NCBI GenBank assembly: GCA_028697715.1
Contig: JAQVDS010000008.1
Span: 1-64,000 of the forward strand
DNA length: 64,000 nt
From: Acidithiobacillus sp.
GTDB taxonomy: Bacteria; Pseudomonadota; Gammaproteobacteria; Acidithiobacillales; Acidithiobacillaceae
Direction of reading: 5' to 3'
Part shown: positions 28,221 to 38,200 of the stretch, piece after piece
Numbering within the stretch: position 1 is the first letter of the stretch
How the letters are laid out: every line of letters begins with the position of its first letter
The notes under the pieces: model-generated
Told to the model about the DNA's origin: nothing
The model's input: the letters and a program-made list of their open reading frames with translations, nothing else
Database searches by the model: none
Made by a program: the position numbers and the translations under genes

Positions 28221-30266
28221 CTAGAGCAATCCCCAGGCCGCCAGTTTTTCCGGCTCGTGCTGCGACCAAACAGCGCGGTGCAGGGTCAACATCGCTTGCC
28301 GGTCGCTGAGCAGGATATTTCTTTCCCGCCGACTCAGCTCTGCGGGGCCCAGGGTGATGGCCTTGTTGCACAATGCAGCGGTGATTCCCCAAAGTCCGGC
28401 ACGATCTCGCTGCAAGGCCGCATGGACGGCATTGAAACGCGGATCCACAACCGTGGCGATGAAGGCATCACCCTCCACCTGCGGCAGAAAATCCACATAC
28501 TCCGGCGCGAGTTCACGCAATTCTCGCGGTACCTGGATCTCCTCGGGAATCAGGAACAAGCGGCGACGCCGAGCCCACAAGCCCCAAGAGCTGCGGCTGG
28601 TGAAGACCGCGAGCGGCACCGATAGGGCCAGCCCCAGAAAAATCGGCAACAGCCAGGCAAAGTGCCAGAATCCCAGAAATGGCTGGGCAGCAAACAGAAA
28701 AGAGACGCCAATCAAACTGAGTGCGCCGAATTGACGCACAGCGACCCGCCAGGGGGTTTCCTGGTCACCACGCACCTGCGCGCCCCACTTCACCCCCCGA
28801 CCGGTCAGAGTCTGTACTACGAAGACGCTGTGGAAAACCATGCGCACCGGAGCCAGAACGATGGCAAAGATACTCTCGAGGATCACCCCCAGCAGCATAG
28901 CGCCGGTTCCACCGAAATACTTTGCCTGACGTGACCAATGCAACCAGAGCACCGCGAGCAGCTTGGGACCGAGTAGAAAAGTCAGGGTGACGGCAAAAAG
29001 CCAAACTGGCAGCGGATTATCCATACCGTAGTGAAACAGGCTCATGGAGTCGCTGGAGCCTCCGTGGGCCCAGTAAATCAGACCGGAAATCGCCCCCAGT
29101 ATGAGAAAAATGCCCCATAATGGTGCTGCCAGAAAGGACATGGCGCCATTGATGAAGAGGAAGCGATGGGCCGAGCGCAGGCGATCCGCGGCCAGCAGGC
29201 GAAGATGCTGCATGTTTCCCTGCGCCCAGCGGCGATCACGCTTCAGATCGTCGATCAGCGTGGGGGGAGACTCCTCCCAGCTGCCGCCCAGCTCCGGCAG
29301 AAACCAGACTTCCCATCCCGCGCGTGCCATCAGGGCGGCCTCGACGAAATCGTGGCTGAGCAACTGGCCACCGAGGGGTGCACGACCGGGAAGGATGGGC
29401 AAGGCACAATGTCGCGTAAACGGTGCCACCCGGATCATGGCGTTGTGACCAATGAAGTGACCGTCGCCAAGCTGCCAGAAACGCAGCCCCGCACTGAACA
29501 GCGGACCATAGAGCCGTTGGGAAAACTGCTGGATACGGGCATAGAGAGTCGACCGGTTGACCGAGACGGGCTGGGTCTGCAGGATGCCCACCTGCGGGTT
29601 CCCCTCCATGATCTCCAGCATCCTGTAAAGGGTATCGCCGGCCATCACGCTGTCGGCGTCGAGCACGACCATATACTCGTATTGATTGCCCCAGCGCCGA
29701 CAAAAATCAGCGACATTGCCACTCTTGGCGTGGTTGTTGACCGGCCGGCGCCGGTAATGAATGCGACCGAAGGCGTTGAGCTCTTCGCAGAGACTCGCCC
29801 AGGCTAACTCCTCATTGACCCAGGACTGGGAGTCACGGCTGTCACTGAGCAGGAAAAAGGAAAAATGCTCGAGCTTGCCGGTTCGCTGCACAGAACGATA
29901 GCAGGCCTGCAATCCTGCTATGGTGCGTGCCACTTCCTCATTATAAATCGGCATGATGACAGCTACCCGCGCATCTGCCCGCGGGGAACGACGCAGCTCC
30001 TCGGGATCGTGGGCGATGCTGCGAGTACGCCCCTGCAGCAGAACGAAGAAACCGACCAAGGCGGTCCAGAACCCTGCCGAGATCCATGCGAAGAGCAGCA
30101 CAAAGATGCCAATGGTCAGAATCTCCAACCACAGAGGCTGAGAGAGTGCCAGCTCATGTTGCAACAGCACTCCCAACGCCGCTGCCGGAATCGCGATCAG
30201 GGCCGTCAACCAGCGTCTTCTGCTCTGACTCAGGGCCTCCCAGGCACGTGTCGGATGGCGGTTCAT
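28221..30266 (-). CDS. opgH: Glucans biosynthesis glucosyltransferase OpgH
   Basis: OpgH (MdoH) makes the beta-1,2 glucose backbone of osmoregulated periplasmic glucans and moves it across the inner membrane. The 681-residue GT2 enzyme has two N-terminal helices (residues 15-60), the acidic motifs VIMPIYNEE, VLDADSVM and the acceptor-site motif KRDRRWAQGNMQHL, then a block of membrane helices. E. coli OpgH is longer (about 847) because of a large N-terminal cytoplasmic part; here that part seems to be a separate upstream gene. The ATG overlaps that gene's stop by 4 bases. The longer frame to 30488 is not family-like. Confidence 0.95.
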   Translation of the reverse strand: MNRHPTRAWEALSQSRRRWLTALIAIPAAALGVLLQHELALSQPLWLEILTIGIFVLLFAWISAGFWTALVGFFVLLQGRTRSIAHDPEELRRSPRADARVAVIMPIYNEEVARTIAGLQACYRSVQRTGKLEHFSFFLLSDSRDSQSWVNEELAWASLCEELNAFGRIHYRRRPVNNHAKSGNVADFCRRWGNQYEYMVVLDADSVMAGDTLYRMLEIMEGNPQVGILQTQPVSVNRSTLYARIQQFSQRLYGPLFSAGLRFWQLGDGHFIGHNAMIRVAPFTRHCALPILPGRAPLGGQLLSHDFVEAALMARAGWEVWFLPELGGSWEESPPTLIDDLKRDRRWAQGNMQHLRLLAADRLRSAHRFLFINGAMSFLAAPLWGIFLILGAISGLIYWAHGGSSDSMSLFHYGMDNPLPVWLFAVTLTFLLGPKLLAVLWLHWSRQAKYFGGTGAMLLGVILESIFAIVLAPVRMVFHSVFVVQTLTGRGVKWGAQVRGDQETPWRVAVRQFGALSLIGVSFLFAAQPFLGFWHFAWLLPIFLGLALSVPLAVFTSRSSWGLWARRRRLFLIPEEIQVPRELRELAPEYVDFLPQVEGDAFIATVVDPRFNAVHAALQRDRAGLWGITAALCNKAITLGPAELSRRERNILLSDRQAMLTLHRAVWSQHEPEKLAAWGLL

Positions 30267-30757
30267 CGCACATTTCCGAAAAACGGCACCAAACGGCGGC
30301 TGCGATTCCAGAAGTCGCGTAGAGACTGTGTCTGGCGCTGCAGAAAAGCAGAGACAGAGCGCTGCATCGGTACAGAAGCCATTTTGCTGCGTTGCGGCTG
30401 CAACTGGTGCCCACGCAGCCAACGGCTGGGCTGCTCGATTTCCGCTGGCAACACCGGACGCAGGCTCAGCGCCAGACGCGCTTCCCATTCGTCGCCGCGA
30501 TGCAGGGTGGCGATACGATTTTGCAAGGCGGCAAAGGCACGCGCGCTACGCACTGCCGGATCGTCCACCGTCAACTGCCGCAACTGCAAGGTGAGTTCGG
30601 CTTGGAGCCACAAGCGTTGCGCATCGTCGAAAGGCAAGCGCGACAAGTAGGACTCCATACGTGACAAAAGAACGACGTCTTCGGCGGTCATGGGATCTGT
30701 TGCCTGAGGCAAAGGAAGATCCGCAGCGGAACCTGATTGCCAGTGATCAACATACAT
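30263..30757 (-). CDS. Hypothetical protein between opgG and opgH, possible detached OpgH N-terminus
   Basis: The 164-residue protein MYVDHWQSGSAADLPLPQ has an all-helical look (TAEDVVLLSRMESYLSRLPF, RLWLQAELTLQLRQLTVDD) and a basic tail (RQTQSLRDFWNRSRRLVPFF). No membrane segment or signal is visible. It is 1 base after opgG and overlaps opgH by 4 bases. E. coli OpgH carries an extra N-terminal cytoplasmic region at this place, so I infer that this frame may be a detached equivalent. Sequence identity is too weak to see by eye. The alternative is an unrelated partner protein. Confidence 0.65.
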   Translation of the reverse strand: MYVDHWQSGSAADLPLPQATDPMTAEDVVLLSRMESYLSRLPFDDAQRLWLQAELTLQLRQLTVDDPAVRSARAFAALQNRIATLHRGDEWEARLALSLRPVLPAEIEQPSRWLRGHQLQPQRSKMASVPMQRSVSAFLQRQTQSLRDFWNRSRRLVPFFGNVR

Positions 30758-30758
30758 G

Positions 30759-32288
30759 TCAGTGACCTCCTTTGGCGGGTTGTAAGAGAAAGGTCCAGGT
30801 GTTGGTCATCACCTGACCATCGAGAGTTAAATACGCACGCAAATTGCTGGGCGTTTGACCCGCTGTCTTGACGTCGGCCAGCAGGCGCCAGAAGTGACCA
30901 TTGCTGGAATACTCAAGCTTCTGAGCGCGGACCTGGGCACCGTCAGCAGCACTGAAATGTGCCTGCACTGGCATGCTTCCCGGAAGGCGGGTGAGCGCAC
31001 CACCAGAAAAATCGATGACGACATGCTGCCATTCCGGCTCTTTTACGTCATAGCCGAGGTAGGTAGCCGTAGGATGCGCCAACGGAATCAGGCCATGCTG
31101 GCTGTTGAAAAAGCGCAACTGATAGGCGTAATGGTAGGCAGTGCCGGGTTGTGGTTGGGTCGCCGGCACCCAGAAAACATCGATATTGTCCATATCTGGA
31201 TTATTGGTGGGCAACTCCACCAGGCGCACCTGACCTTTGCCCCAATCCCCCACGGGGCTCACCCAGACACTCGGGCGCCGCTGATACTGGGTATCGATGC
31301 CCTGGTACGCAGCAAAGTCGCGCGGCTGCTGAATGAGGCCAAAGCCCTGGGGTTGCTGCATGTCGTAACTGGTAGTCTGAATCTGCAGCGGGTTATTGAG
31401 AGGACGACTGATCCATTCGCCGTTGCCGTTGGCCATGACCAGCTCGCTGGAGTCGTGCTGCGCTGGGTGCCAATCGCCGGCACGAACTCCGCGTCCGTGG
31501 CCGTGCCAGAACATACTGGTGAGAGGCGCCAATTCCAAAACCTGCACTGGCTTGCGCAGGTAGATGGTCGCCTCGACGTCCACCACGCAGTCGTTTCCCG
31601 GATGGATCACGAAACGGTACGCACCCGTGACCACCGAACTGTCCATCAGGGCGTACACCGTCATTTGCGTCGCCCCGGGAGCGGGCTTCTCCAGCCAAAT
31701 ATGGCGGAAATAGGGGAAGATTTCTCCCGAGGGCTGCGCGGTATCAATGCCAATTCCGCGCGCCGAGGTACCATAGATTGCATCCTTCCCGACCGCACGA
31801 AAATAGGTGGCTCCAAGAAAGGAGATGAATTCGTTATAATTAGGCGGAGTATTCAGCGGATAGAGCAGACGGAATCCGGCGTAGCCCAGATCACTGGGCA
31901 GGTCTTGCGGATGCAGGTCCCCAAAGCTGAAATCCTGCAATTGGAAAGGAATGGGACTTATGCTGCCATCGGCTACCACGGAGATCTTTTCTGGGCGCGG
32001 AAAATAAGATCCAGGCATGTAGAACTGCACCTGGAACGGACTGTCGCTATCCGACCAATAAGGATTGATGTCCTGAATCTGCGCGTACTGCGCGGGGTCG
32101 AGATCTTTCAGAAATGCCGGCAACTTTGGCGGCGTCGCATCATAGGCCTCGTGTGCGAGACTGCGCGCCCGCGCATCGACCTGGGCAAAGCCGAAGTCGC
32201 TGGCTTGCGCAATCGCGGTGCCAGAGACAAGAAGCGCCAGACCCATGAGCACCTGGCGCGAGACTAGAAAGCAGGAAAAATGATTCAT
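30759..32288 (-). CDS. opgG: Glucan biosynthesis periplasmic protein OpgG
   Basis: OpgG (MdoG) acts in the periplasm on the glucan made by OpgH. The 509-residue precursor has a signal peptide (VLMGLALLVSGTAIAQA), then the family text FGFAQVDARARSLA, DPAQYAQIQDINPYW, FQVQFYMPGSYFPRPE, and ARGIGIDTAQPSGEIFPYFR, ending near VMTNTWTFLLQP. It starts at ATG 32288; a shorter start (ATG 32246) would leave no charged N-region. Upstream is a sigma54-like motif only 12 bases from the start. opgG, the 164-residue gene and opgH form one unit. Confidence 0.95.
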   Translation of the reverse strand: MNHFSCFLVSRQVLMGLALLVSGTAIAQASDFGFAQVDARARSLAHEAYDATPPKLPAFLKDLDPAQYAQIQDINPYWSDSDSPFQVQFYMPGSYFPRPEKISVVADGSISPIPFQLQDFSFGDLHPQDLPSDLGYAGFRLLYPLNTPPNYNEFISFLGATYFRAVGKDAIYGTSARGIGIDTAQPSGEIFPYFRHIWLEKPAPGATQMTVYALMDSSVVTGAYRFVIHPGNDCVVDVEATIYLRKPVQVLELAPLTSMFWHGHGRGVRAGDWHPAQHDSSELVMANGNGEWISRPLNNPLQIQTTSYDMQQPQGFGLIQQPRDFAAYQGIDTQYQRRPSVWVSPVGDWGKGQVRLVELPTNNPDMDNIDVFWVPATQPQPGTAYHYAYQLRFFNSQHGLIPLAHPTATYLGYDVKEPEWQHVVIDFSGGALTRLPGSMPVQAHFSAADGAQVRAQKLEYSSNGHFWRLLADVKTAGQTPSNLRAYLTLDGQVMTNTWTFLLQPAKGGH

Positions 32289-32299
32289 GAACGAATAAA

Positions 32300-32315
32300 A
32301 GCAAAGGACGTGCCA
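32300..32315 (-). promoter_or_regulatory. Putative sigma54 (-24/-12) promoter upstream of opgG
   Basis: The minus strand reads TGGCACG TCCT TTGCT from 32315 to 32300, a full match to the TGGCACG-N4-TTGCW consensus with correct spacing. If used, transcription would begin near 32289, one base before the ATG, which would make the mRNA leaderless or mean that a lower start is used. No enhancer-binding protein gene is nearby. Confidence 0.45.
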
Positions 32316-32511
32316 AAATATATCTTATTGTTTTCAGGCTATTCTTTTGCAACGTGCCGAAGAAACCGTCGCCGCATCCCGACAAAACCCCTTCAGCATC
32401 ATCAAAAAGCGTGGTTTTCTCCGTAGATGATCGCGGAGTTTTAGAGCATCAGCAAACTATAGGATTCTAAGGCAATAAATCAACAGGTTATGTTTACCTT
32501 GCGGCTCATCA

Positions 32512-32533
32512 CCTGTCGCTTTTCAGCGACAGG
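32512..32533 (-). terminator. Hairpin after the CopZ-like gene
   Basis: CCTGTCGCT and AGCGACAGG form a perfect 9-bp stem with a TTTC loop, 12 bases past the stop of the CopZ-like gene. No T-run follows on the minus strand, so it may be a weak terminator or a 3' stabiliser. The region 32289-32545 holds no gene, only this hairpin and the opgG promoter candidate. Confidence 0.45.
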
Positions 32534-32545
32534 AATCCACAACCT

Positions 32546-32746
32546 TTACCGTAATGTTGCCTCATAGCCTTCTTCTGCCAAGGCAGCCTGCAGGTCGGCA
32601 AGCGCGAACTCTCCCCGCACCGTCGCCGAATCCGGCAGGCTCACTTCCACCTGCTCCACTCCGGGCACCGATTGCAGCGCCTGGGTCGCCGCACGCACAC
32701 AATGCTCACAGGTCATTCCGGCAACCTTCAACTGAATTTCTGCCAC
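32546..32746 (-). CDS. Heavy-metal-associated (HMA) domain protein, CopZ-like
   Basis: The 66-residue protein is a single HMA domain: MAEIQLKVAGMTCEHCVRAA, with the metal-binding MTCEHC, then VEQVEVSLPDSATVRGEF. It should carry Cu(I) or another soft metal in the cytoplasm. No copper ATPase or regulator is nearby in the window, so its partner must be elsewhere. Confidence 0.92.
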   Translation of the reverse strand: MAEIQLKVAGMTCEHCVRAATQALQSVPGVEQVEVSLPDSATVRGEFALADLQAALAEEGYEATLR

Positions 32747-32818
32747 CTTTCACCTCCATGTTAAAGAAACTTGGTTTGGACATAGTACTCATTATACCTT
32801 GCTACAGAGTCAACTCTT

Positions 32819-33277
32819 TCATTGCCCCGCAAGAGAGTAGATCTCGACAGCCAGAATCCCCAACAGGATCAGGATCCCCAGAGTCAGGGCGCTACGCAGC
32901 GGAAAGAACCAGGTGGGCCAGGAGATAGCGCGGCGCTGCAAGCGGTAATCAGCCAACCACTGGGCGACGAAGCCCAGCATCAGCAACAGCGTCGCCAGTA
33001 GAGGCGACCACCACAATGCGAAAAAGCCCCAAAGCGCAGGGATGACACTCCAAAGGAGCAAGGGTCCGGCTTCATCGGGGCGCTGCGTTCGATCCAGGGC
33101 AAGGCCCCAATGTATGGCACCGAGAAAGCCGAGGATGATAGCAGCATAGATATTTCCAAGACTTACGGCAATGATGCCATACCCCTGCACTGCGGCAATA
33201 TCGGCGACAATGAGAGGGATCAATCCCGTCCCGCCGAGGATCTGGGCTAGGCGCATACTGCTTTTTTGCTCATTCAT
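32819..33277 (-). CDS. DUF3429 family membrane protein
   Basis: The 152-residue inner-membrane protein has about five helices (LAQILGGTGLIPLIVADIAA, LGFLGAIHWGLAL, LLLWSVIPALWGFFALWW, LATLLLMLGFVAQWLADY). Function unknown. ATG 33277 is preceded by GGAG at 6 bases and overlaps the recD end by 8 bases, so it is the last gene of the repair operon. Confidence 0.88.
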   Translation of the reverse strand: MNEQKSSMRLAQILGGTGLIPLIVADIAAVQGYGIIAVSLGNIYAAIILGFLGAIHWGLALDRTQRPDEAGPLLLWSVIPALWGFFALWWSPLLATLLLMLGFVAQWLADYRLQRRAISWPTWFFPLRSALTLGILILLGILAVEIYSLAGQ

Positions 33278-35222
33278 ATGCTTCTCCACTAAACATTTGT
33301 TGCCTGCGAAGCAGGGGATGAGCGATCATCTCGCGCAGGAGCTCTTGACCACCAACCAGAGCAAGGCTCAAGCGTGAGCGCGCCCGCGTGACTGCGGTAT
33401 ACAATAATTCCCGATGGAGAAAATCCCGGTCTTCCGCTGCCGCCAGGAAGGCACAATGACGATATTCGGAGCCCTGGGATTTGTGTACCGTCAAGGCAAA
33501 AACCGTTTCCACGTCGCGCAGGCGCAGAGGTGAAAACCAGCGGATCTCAGCGTTTGCATCGGCAAAGGCGACCTGCATTTCCATTTGACCATCCGCCAAC
33601 TTGAGCGGCAAGGTGATGCCAATTTCGCCGTTCATCAATTGTAGACCATATAAATTGCGAGTGATGATTACCGGCCGACCGGCGAACCACTCTCTATTGC
33701 CTGGCACAACGCCCTGGCGCTGCAGGAGCTGTGTCACCTGCCGATTCATGGCGCCGACCCCCCAGGGGCCATCGCGCCGGGCACAAAGCAGCTGAAACTC
33801 GGAAAATGCCCGCAGACATTGCCGCGCGAGTTCTTCGGGGGGCAAACGCCGGCGCAAGCCAGCCTGCAGCTGCCGAAAAAAATGCAGGTAACCGGGCGCG
33901 TCTACTTGGCCTTCCCCCCATCCATGCAAGAGAAGTGCATCAAGTTCCTGCGGGTTCGTGGGAAGGAAGAGGCGGAGATCGGATTCCGGCTCCTCCAGCA
34001 AAGCGGCAATCCGCGTGCCCTGCCCGCGGCGAATCTGTTCGGCCAGCCGGCCAATGCCACTATGTGGCGCAAAGCGATAGCTGTGGCGCAGCAGGGCTAC
34101 GGACTGCTCGCGGGCACCACCCTCCGCCTCCGGCACGGGCAAGACATAGGCACAAGTAGCGGCAATCCAGCGCCGTGTGTCTTCGTCATAACGCGCCCAT
34201 TCCGCGTTGGCGCAGAGCTCTGCGAGGACTGCCCCGGCTTCCACCGAAGCGAGTTGATCCTTGTCCCCCAGCAGGATCAGGCGGGACGATGGCGGCAAGG
34301 CATCAAGAATCCGCGCCATCAATTCCTGGCTAAGCATCGACGCCTCATCGATGACCAACAGATCGACAGCGAGCAGTTGACCGCGATGATAGCGGACTCG
34401 GCCATCGGCGCGCAGACCCAGGAGACGATGGACGGTTTCCACCGCCCGCGGGATCGCGGCGATGACTTCCGGCGGCGCCAGATCCTGCGCCTCCCCGTCC
34501 AGGGATTGGACCAGACTTTGACTGAGACGCGCAGCGGCCTTGCCGGTCGGTGCCGCCAGACGAATACGTAACGGTCCCTGTGACTGCGGCAAGGCACCTT
34601 GCAGGGCGAGCCCCTGCAGCAGCAACAGAAGGCGCAGCACCGTCGTGGTTTTTCCGGTACCCGGACCGCCGCTGATGACCCCCAGTCGATGCCGCAACAT
34701 CAAGGCACAGGCGATGCGCTGCCAGTCTGGCTGTAGCGAACGCGCTGGGAATAGCCGGTCTAGCTGGGCGGCTACCAAATCCGCTGGTGGCAGTGGCAGG
34801 GCTGCGAGTCGGGCGCGGACACCTTCGACGATGCGCTGCTCGTTCTGCCAGAAACGTCGCAAGTACAGCCTTCCGTCGCTTAGGACCAGGGGCGTCGTTC
34901 CCTCCCCCGCTGCCACCAGTGACGGGGCTTGGTGCAGCCAGGCCTGCCACTTGGCGAAGCGCGGCCACCAATCCTGGAGAAAGGAATTTTCGGTAGGGGC
35001 GTCGGCAAGGAGATCGAGATGTACCTGACCCTGCGCTGCCTCGTTACTGCACCGGGCGGCCGCCAGCAGCAGCGCAGGCGGCGCGGAGGGATCAAGGCCG
35101 CGCAAAAACAAGGCGAATTGTGCATCCCAGGGACGCAGGCAAGCCTGCTCAACCGCCTCGCAGAGCAGGCGGCGTAGTGCATCACGGTCCTGAGTCCGGC
35201 AGTCCAGCGCAGGGATTTTCAT
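33270..35222 (-). CDS. recD: Exodeoxyribonuclease V alpha subunit RecD
   Basis: RecD is the fast 5'-3' helicase of RecBCD, the enzyme that resects double-strand ends. The 650-residue SF1 helicase has Walker A ISGGPGTGKTTTVLRLLLLL, motif II LLVIDEASMLSQELM, and the C-terminal motifs VHKSQGSEY and YTAVTRARSRLSLAL. The usual length is about 600. ATG 35222 overlaps the recB stop (ATGA); the open frame further upstream is not family-like. Confidence 0.96.
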   Translation of the reverse strand: MKIPALDCRTQDRDALRRLLCEAVEQACLRPWDAQFALFLRGLDPSAPPALLLAAARCSNEAAQGQVHLDLLADAPTENSFLQDWWPRFAKWQAWLHQAPSLVAAGEGTTPLVLSDGRLYLRRFWQNEQRIVEGVRARLAALPLPPADLVAAQLDRLFPARSLQPDWQRIACALMLRHRLGVISGGPGTGKTTTVLRLLLLLQGLALQGALPQSQGPLRIRLAAPTGKAAARLSQSLVQSLDGEAQDLAPPEVIAAIPRAVETVHRLLGLRADGRVRYHRGQLLAVDLLVIDEASMLSQELMARILDALPPSSRLILLGDKDQLASVEAGAVLAELCANAEWARYDEDTRRWIAATCAYVLPVPEAEGGAREQSVALLRHSYRFAPHSGIGRLAEQIRRGQGTRIAALLEEPESDLRLFLPTNPQELDALLLHGWGEGQVDAPGYLHFFRQLQAGLRRRLPPEELARQCLRAFSEFQLLCARRDGPWGVGAMNRQVTQLLQRQGVVPGNREWFAGRPVIITRNLYGLQLMNGEIGITLPLKLADGQMEMQVAFADANAEIRWFSPLRLRDVETVFALTVHKSQGSEYRHCAFLAAAEDRDFLHRELLYTAVTRARSRLSLALVGGQELLREMIAHPLLRRQQMFSGEAYE

Positions 35223-38200
35223 GGCCTGACCTCGGTCGCACGGAAAACCGGTTCCAAGGCGGGATAAAATCCCGGCTCCGGCTGCAGCAAGATACTGGCA
35301 TTCCCTTTCTCCCTTATTCCGCGCAAAAAGAGTGCCAGGGCCCCTGCCGGCTCGCCCTCCCATCCCCGGCTCCGCAGCAGGCGCCGCAAGGCGACCAGAT
35401 AAAGTCCCAGCTGCAGATCGTAGCGTTGCGCGAGCAGGGCATCGCGCAGCGCCTGCCGATGATAGGCGGCAGGCCCCAGACCCAGAAAATTCGACTTGTA
35501 ATCAACAAGGTAATAGCGACCTTTCCAGAAAAAGACGAGATCGATGAAGCCCTTGAACATCCCCCCAAGGCGGCGGCTGTCCAGGGCCGGACGCGGCACA
35601 TCGGGAAAGAGATGGGCATTGACGATGAGATCGATCTGCTGGCTCTCGATGTTCTGCACTGGCAGCCAGAACTCCATTTCCGCCTGGTACTCCTGCAGAT
35701 CCTGCAAACGAACCGTTTCCCCTTCTGCCAAGACGAGCGGCAGGGCGAGAGTTTGCAATAACCAGTCCTGCAGCTCGGCGGCGTGCTGGAACCAGGATTG
35801 ACCATGGCTACGACGCAGGATCTCCTCGTGCAGAATCTGCGGACTCCGGGAAATGGCAGCGAAGCCCTGCTCTGCCATCCAGCGCAGAAGATCATGCAGC
35901 AGGATGCCCGTCGCGGCTCCCGGCGGGAAAAGCAGGTGCGTGGACGGCTCCACCGACTCCTCCATCTGCTCCTCCCCCCATAACTCGGCAAGCCGTTCCA
36001 GGGGCTGATGATGGCCACGCTGCAAGGCCGAATAGCTGGCAATCCACCAGTCGTTTTCCTGCGCTCTGGCAATACGCGGGCACAAGGCGGGCGCCTGCAC
36101 AAGCGGCGGCGACAGGATGGCAGGGGTATCCGGCAGAGCAATCGGGGATACGCCGATCTCTGGGACATTGGCGAAGAGTTCCTCTACTTGCTCGGGCGAG
36201 CCTTTCCCTTCCTCTGCCCCGTACAGAAGCAGATGCGCCAGGGCCGATTGTTGTGTGTCGGCGCAGCGGCCAATCCCCACCCAGACAGCAAATTGGGCAC
36301 GCGTCAGCGCTACATAGACTTTGCGAATGTCCTCCTGCAGTCGCTCCCGCTCGGCACGTTCCTGCTCTGCCGCAGCTGCCGGTCGCAATGTGCGCTGCCC
36401 TTGTTCTTCGGTGATCTGCAAGCATTTGCCGGAATCGCTCCGGGCGTTGAGCAGGAAGGGTAAAAAAACGATGGGATACTGCAGCCCCTTGGACTTGTGG
36501 ATGGTGATCACCCGCACCAGATCTGCATCGCTTTCCAGCCGCAGCAGCGTTTCTTCATCGCCGCCTGCCTGCCTCTGGCGTTGCTCCGCCAGAAACCGGA
36601 GCACGGCGTGCTCGCCCTGCAATTCTTGCGCGGCATGCTGCAAGAGCTCGGCGAGGTGCAGGAAATTGGTCAAACGCCGCTCTCCATTCGGCGTGGCTCC
36701 GCGCAAGAGCCGCGCCGGCAAGAAAAAATCCTGAGAAAGCCGCAGCAGCATGGGGAGCACACCGCGCTCCCGCCAGATCTCGGCATAACGCCGAAATTGC
36801 AGCAGGCGCTCTTCGCGCAGGCGATCATCGTGCTGCAAGGCAGCAAGTTCTGACCAATCGAGACCGAGGAGCGAGGTGGCCAGGGCGGTGCCCACTGCCT
36901 GCTCATCGTCGTATGCCAGACAAGCCGTAAGCAATCGTTCCAGATCTGCGGCTTCCGGGCTTTCGTATACCGACTGTTGCTCGGAGAGATAGACGCTGGC
37001 TACCCCGCGCTGGCGCAAAGCCGCACGCAGCACGTCTGCCTCCGCACGGTTATTGACGAGCACGGCAAGATCAGCCGGCTGCAACGCCCGCGCGCCTGAT
37101 GCGGAACGAAACCCCGCCTGCCCGCTGCGCCCGGCCAACAACAAGGCGACAATCCGTTCGGCACAGGCAGCGGCCATACAATCGTTATATTCGCCCTTGT
37201 TCCCTGCCGCGTCCTCCGCCAGAACGGCAAATTGCAGAGCGGAAGTCTCTTCTTCCGTCCAAAAAAACTCCTCCTGCCGCCCCGCAGCCTCTACGGGCAG
37301 GTAGGGGACCGGATTTTCCTCTCTCTGACGCAGACCGAATACGCCCTGCGGGTGACGCTCTTCCAGGGTCAGAAAGAAGGTATTCAGGGCCGTTACCAGC
37401 TGCTCGCTGGAGCGATAATTGCGGCCGAGACGATAAATTTCCGCGCCGCAGTCCTGCTGAGCGCGCAGGTAGGTGTGCAGATCTCCACCGCGAAAGCGGT
37501 AGATGGACTGCTTGGGATCACCAATGAGCAGGAGCCCGCCCTCTGCTTCCGCGCCCCCGTAAATGCTATCGAGAATGGCATATTGGTAGGGATCGGTGTC
37601 CTGAAATTCGTCTACCAGGGCCCAAGGATATTGCTTGGCCAAATGCTCGGCGAGAACCTTTCCGGCCTCCCCTTGCAGGGCATTGCGTAACTGCCGCAGA
37701 ATCCCCTGAAAGTCGATCTGTCCCTGCTCCTGCAATTGCTGCTTGCGCTCATCCAGCCACCCCAAGGCATGGGTAAGCAGCGCCGCCCGGGTCTCTTCGC
37801 GCTGCCTTTGCAGGATATCCCTGTAGGTATGCAGTTCCTCGATCAGCACCAGCGCCGGATGGCGGAGCTGCGCGTTGTCACGAGCGGCTTCCTGTATTCC
37901 CACCAGACTCAGGCGCTGCCACGCCGAATCCGTCAGAGAGGGACCAGCCAGATCCTGCTCTGCCGTCCACGATCGCAGACTGTCCAGCCAGTTGCGATAA
38001 TACCGGGACTGCAGCTTCCTTCCATCAACCTGCTTGCTGGCGTTCAACTCGTCCAGCCAATCCTCCAGGGAATCGAGCTGCTCTGCCAGACGCCCGCGCA
38101 AGGATGCCAACTCGCTTGTGGCATTTTCCCAAAGGCGATGCAGGAGGGCCGCGGGTTCCTCTCCAGGGGCAAACCCTTCGCTTTTATCGAGGTATTCCTG

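Noticed and set aside
30855-32267. 470-residue open frame opposite opgG
   Set aside because: Antisense shadow of opgG, explained by high GC and codon bias.
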